This document shows, in pieces, positions 61,873 through 64,000 of a DNA stretch of 64,000 bases; positions within the stretch are counted from its first letter, which is position 1; each line of letters begins with the position of its first letter. The position numbers and the translations under genes are program-made. The DNA is taken from positions 1,178,347 to 1,242,346 of the forward strand of contig NW_019091427.1 in assembly GCF_001949145.1 (NCBI RefSeq), read 5' to 3'. This DNA is from Acanthaster planci (Eukaryota > Echinodermata > Asteroidea > Valvatida > Acanthasteridae). The notes below the pieces were generated by a model. It was not told the DNA's origin and searched no databases. It was given only the letters and a program-made list of their open reading frames with translations.

Positions 61873-63901
61873 CTGCAGAAAGGGACAAGCACAGCACGTA
61901 AATAACAAAAGAGTCAGAAGGTGCATCAACTACACAGTGCTTGGACAAGTCACTTCAGTGCCTAACCCAGAGGGATTTAGAGTATCACGGTGAGTGCAAA
62001 GGTGTGCCATCCTCACTGGCACCCTGAAACCTGCGTCATTTTCATGTGAAGAATCCCTTCAATTGCACTGCTGTGTGAAGGGGTGCCTTTTCCTTGTACC
62101 TTCGGCTGGATCACAATGCTTAGTGGTGCATTTTTTTATTCTTGGGACGCTGTGTATGAACGGAATTGCTCCACGGGGAGAGGATGAGAGCATCATCACA
62201 ATGTACATACCTGATTGTAGGTGTTTGGCGGCGGCTGATTGTAGCCCCCGGGTCCAGGGGGCGGGGGCCCGTAATTGCCCCCTTGTGGGCCGTACTGAGG
62301 CTGGTTGTACCCTCCCCATCCGGCATTGGAAGGTTGCTGACTGTAGTCCTGGCCGGCCGGGACGGGGACTGGGTTGGACAACAGCGGTTGGGCCTTTGAG
62401 GTGGCAGCAGCCGAGGTTGGTGTTGACGTTGTGGCAGGAGAGGCTGCGGCGGCAGCCGTGCTAGGGGTTTTCATCTCATCCGTCTTAGCCTTCTTTGCTG
62501 GAGTGGCGGTGGGCGTGCTATCACTGCGGGCAGAAAACAGACAAGGTAACGGGACATGAATATATCATCTTGTCAGCACTAACAGGTCCTTGTGGAAAAG
62601 CATGCCTTTTCTGTGCTTGGACCTTAACCACTTGCTGCCGGGGAGCCCTGTTTTGAGCACCATGGTTTATATGCAGAGCCGGGGTGCCTGAAATGGGACA
62701 AAAGAGATGGTCTGTATAACCAAAGACCCTACTTGGAACAAAAGACCTGCTGCTGGGAATTGCCATCATTTTTCGGCTTGCATTTTTTTAAGGTAATCCG
62801 TCACTGTTTTTAAAAAGTATACCACTGTTTTGGGCATAGTGCACCCGCGGATTAGCACTGCAGGCAAAAGTACTCCAGGGCCCCATTGATGATTGACACA
62901 GCGACCCTGCATGCTAATCCAGCCATGTTTGAAAAGACGCCACCCGCATTCCCCAGGGGGACAAGGGAAATTAAACACAGCACAATTCTGGGCTCTCTTT
63001 ACAGGGGAGCCGGCCTGGCTGAAATACTCAGGAGTCAATGGAGGTTACCTGTCAGCTTAGAATAGCCACCAAACAGTCATTCGTGTGGGTGTAAACGTCC
63101 ATTAAATGAAATCATGTATCTTTGAAGAGTTTTTAAAAATGAAAATCTTGAAAATCGCCCGTATGTGGGCACTGCATTTTTAAAACCACCCGGCAGCATG
63201 TGGTAATAGTCTCTGGGTGTTAAGCTGTGCTATGAAATTGGGCCCTGTTCTATATTCTTTTGCTTGTCCTGTCAGACTTCACTGGCTTGGGAGAAAAAAA
63301 CTCAAGTTTTGCATCAGCATCAAGGGACCGGCATGAGACAAAGATGGCGATAGGTTTATATACCCTTTAACAGAGCTTAGGTCACAACCCCTCTTCCATC
63401 CTGCATATACAAAGCCCCTCTGAACGGGTTTGGCTGGTGTCTCAACTGCAGCTGCAGTCACAGTGGCAGTGTTGGACGGTGCACGGTGACTGCAAAACAC
63501 AGAATTGTCATCCGGGTGAAAAATCCCATGCACTCGTGTTGTATGACTTGCGAGCACGGCTGCCTTGCGCCATTCTCATTTGTTGGCAAAATTCACTGAT
63601 GTATTTTTCATGCACTTACATCATGCAAGTTAAAACAAACCCGCATTGGGAAGTTTTTGCAAAGTAATCAACCACGCACACGGCAACTGATTTCACCCGA
63701 ACTGATGCCAACCCCTAGGGATGCACCTGTGGCAAGCACTTTTACCAAGGATGTGAGCCGACTGCTTTCCCCCGTTCAATCATCTCATCTCATCGTTCAA
63801 GATCTCACCTCGCTTCCGTGCTTCTCTTCTTGTTGGCTGCCTGCAGAATGTCCAGGTGATCTTTGAGGAGAACCTGATGCGACTCATAGGCAGTTTGTAA
63901 T
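61816..63901 (-). CDS. Gln/Gly/Tyr/Pro-rich protein, 3' end of gene (partial)
   Basis: Four exons can be joined in frame: 63901-63809, 63489-63389 (donor uncertain), 62524-62211 and 61872-61816, with TAG at 61816-61818. The first visible exon encodes AYESHQVLLKDHLDILQAAN, a charged helix. The next are Ala/Thr/Pro-rich and include PAKKAKTDE, a basic stretch that may be a nuclear signal. The C-terminus is low-complexity: GWGGYNQPQYGPQGGNYGPP, then YQQYQQGWGGYNQGYYQR at the end. Such Tyr/Gly/Gln tails are typical of hnRNP- and FET-like RNA-binding proteins, but I do not recognise the family and the RNA role is inference. Its N-terminal part lies beyond the window. It has the same orientation as PEX6, 3.2 kb upstream of it. 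Confidence 0.65.
62211..62524 (-). CDS. Penultimate exon of the Gln/Gly/Tyr-rich protein
   Basis: Bounded by a CCCGCAG acceptor and a CAG|GTATGT donor, phase 0 at its end. It encodes a basic stretch, an Ala/Thr/Ser-rich run, then Gly-Tyr-Asn-Gln-Pro repeats such as GGYNQPQYGPQGG. Composition and codon reading are clearly protein-like. Confidence 0.7.
63809..63901 (-). CDS. Internal exon of the Gln/Gly/Tyr-rich protein
   Basis: A 93-base exon between a CTGTCCAG acceptor and a GTGAGA donor, entering with one base needed and leaving in phase 2. It encodes a predicted helix with LLKDHLDILQAANKKR. Confidence 0.6.
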
Positions 63902-64000
63902 CTGGACAGTATGAGAGAAAACACCAGTGACTTTGATGGCTGCCTCCACTACACCAGACACAGGTGCAATAGTAATATTGGTTAACACTTCATGCCGGGG

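Overview
The window is animal nuclear DNA: coding sequence is split by GT-AG introns, tRNA-derived SINE and LINE fragments occur, and intergenic DNA is long. The protein similarities (vertebrate-like PEX6 and THIK potassium channel), the abundant ACATGT/TACATGTA words, and a short-repeat tail built around a TATATAGCGCC / GGCGCTTAACAATATA pair all suit a marine invertebrate. A cephalochordate, hemichordate or echinoderm fits best from what I can see, and a mollusc is not excluded. I cannot name the species from sequence alone.

Layout. (1) 1-18,945: a long gene-free stretch, probably the intron upstream of the channel exon. It holds one palindromic MITE (4,489-4,652), a weak tRNA-like SINE remnant (about 16,385-16,450) and a 25-bp tandem repeat (18,665-18,737). 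(2) 18,946-19,871, plus strand: the last coding exon of a two-pore-domain K+ channel of the THIK (KCNK12/KCNK13) group. Its first exon is not in the window. (3) 19,872-34,756: intergenic, with a piggyBac-like MITE, an adjoining palindromic element carrying two CRE octamers, a degenerate repeat array, a decayed LINE and another MITE. (4) 34,757-58,654, minus strand: a complete 17-exon PEX6 gene. Every exon boundary could be placed and all intron phases agree, giving about 1,168 codons from the first ATG. Its introns contain a SINE with long target-site duplications, a LINE reverse-transcriptase fragment, a Tc1/mariner-type MITE, further MITE copies, minisatellites and an assembly gap of 53 Ns. 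(5) 58,655-61,815: intergenic and CpG-rich near the PEX6 start. (6) 61,816-63,901, minus strand: the 3' end of a gene encoding a Gln/Gly/Tyr/Pro-rich, probably RNA-associated protein that I could not identify.

The genes are not functionally linked. The channel is a plasma-membrane background K+ channel. PEX6 is a peroxisomal AAA+ ATPase that works with PEX1 to recycle the import receptor PEX5. The third gene looks like a nuclear low-complexity protein.

I found no convincing new biological system. The points most worth checking are: an unusually degenerate first AAA domain in PEX6; a 164-bp palindromic MITE family with two same-length copies 50 kb apart; a short palindrome with CRE, CCAAT and TATA motifs; and a sharp change in CpG and ACATGT content that follows the PEX6 transcription unit.
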